Translations under genes and position numbers: made by a program
Shown: positions 6,678 through 6,736 of the stretch, piece after piece
Layout: each line of letters begins with the position of its first letter
Position numbering within the stretch: the first letter of the stretch is position 1
The notes under the pieces: model-generated
What the model was told of the DNA's origin: nothing
The model's input: only the letters and a program-made list of their open reading frames with translations
Database searches by the model: none
Source of the DNA: CAWKZT01 sp963854565
GTDB lineage: Bacteria; Actinomycetota; Acidimicrobiia; Acidimicrobiales; JAHEJN01
Assembly: GCA_963854565.1 (NCBI GenBank)
Contig: CAWKZT010000099.1
Span: 1-6,736, forward strand
Direction: 5' to 3'
DNA length: 6,736 nucleotides

Positions 6678-6736
6678 ATGACCGAGTTAGCTAGCCACGT
6701 TTACAACGTCCCCGACATGAGTTGTGATCACTGCGT
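6678..6736 (+). CDS. copZ: CopZ-like copper chaperone, HMA domain (3'-truncated by window edge)
   Basis: Only the first 19 codons are visible: MTELASHVYNVPDMSCDHC, followed by two bases of a Val-type codon. The opening beta-strand and the MSCDHC loop are those of small heavy-metal-associated domains, with the two Cys binding Cu(I). CopZ proteins are about 65-70 residue cytosolic chaperones that hand Cu(I) to the HMA domain or membrane entry site of CopA. The gene starts 36 bases after copA with no terminator between them, so it should belong to the same operon and the same copper control. The ribosome site is weak (AGAAAG at 6662-6667). It could instead be the start of a larger HMA-containing protein, such as a second ATPase, since the rest is outside the window. 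Confidence 0.8.
   Translation, partial: MTELASHVYNVPDMSCDHC

Overview
The window holds five protein-coding genes plus the start of a sixth. The DNA is GC-rich, with G/C-preferring third codon positions. The gene families (SelO, a Nim-like flavin protein, a ferredoxin-reductase-type flavoenzyme, DUF2237, CopA/CopZ) and two apparently leaderless starts fit an actinobacterium, possibly of the Acidimicrobiia. This placement is an inference from style and gene content; no rRNA or other marker gene is present.

Layout: (1) 1-1411 (+), nearly all of a SelO/YdiU protein adenylyltransferase, cut at its N-terminus by the window edge. (2) 1462-2142 (+), a small FMN-binding split-barrel protein of the pyridoxamine-phosphate-oxidase/Nim-like group, with a clear Shine-Dalgarno. 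(3) 2121-3872 (-), a fused flavoenzyme converging on gene 2 with a 22-bp tail-to-tail overlap. It joins a thioredoxin-reductase-like nucleotide-binding module to a ferredoxin/flavodoxin-NADP+ reductase module. (4) 3873-4083, a 211-bp divergent spacer. (5) 4084-4470 (+), a DUF2237 protein with five cysteines. (6) 4474-4505, a textbook MerR/CueR-type copper promoter-operator starting three bases after the DUF2237 stop. (7) 4512-6641 (+), a Cu(I)-exporting P1B-type ATPase (CopA). (8) 6678 to the window end (+), the first 19 codons of a CopZ-like copper chaperone.

The right-hand third is a copper detoxification operon: an operator for a copper-sensing MerR-family activator, the CopA exporter and a CopZ chaperone. 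The activator gene is not in the window. The left part groups redox-linked proteins: SelO, an FMN protein and the double flavoenzyme. A shared redox or metal-stress theme is plausible but is inferred only from adjacency.

No mobile element, tRNA, rRNA, CRISPR array or convincing terminator was seen. The less ordinary items are the architecture and degenerate motifs of the flavoenzyme fusion, the promoter geometry that appears to give a leaderless copA mRNA, and the cysteine-rich DUF2237 gene beside the copper operon.
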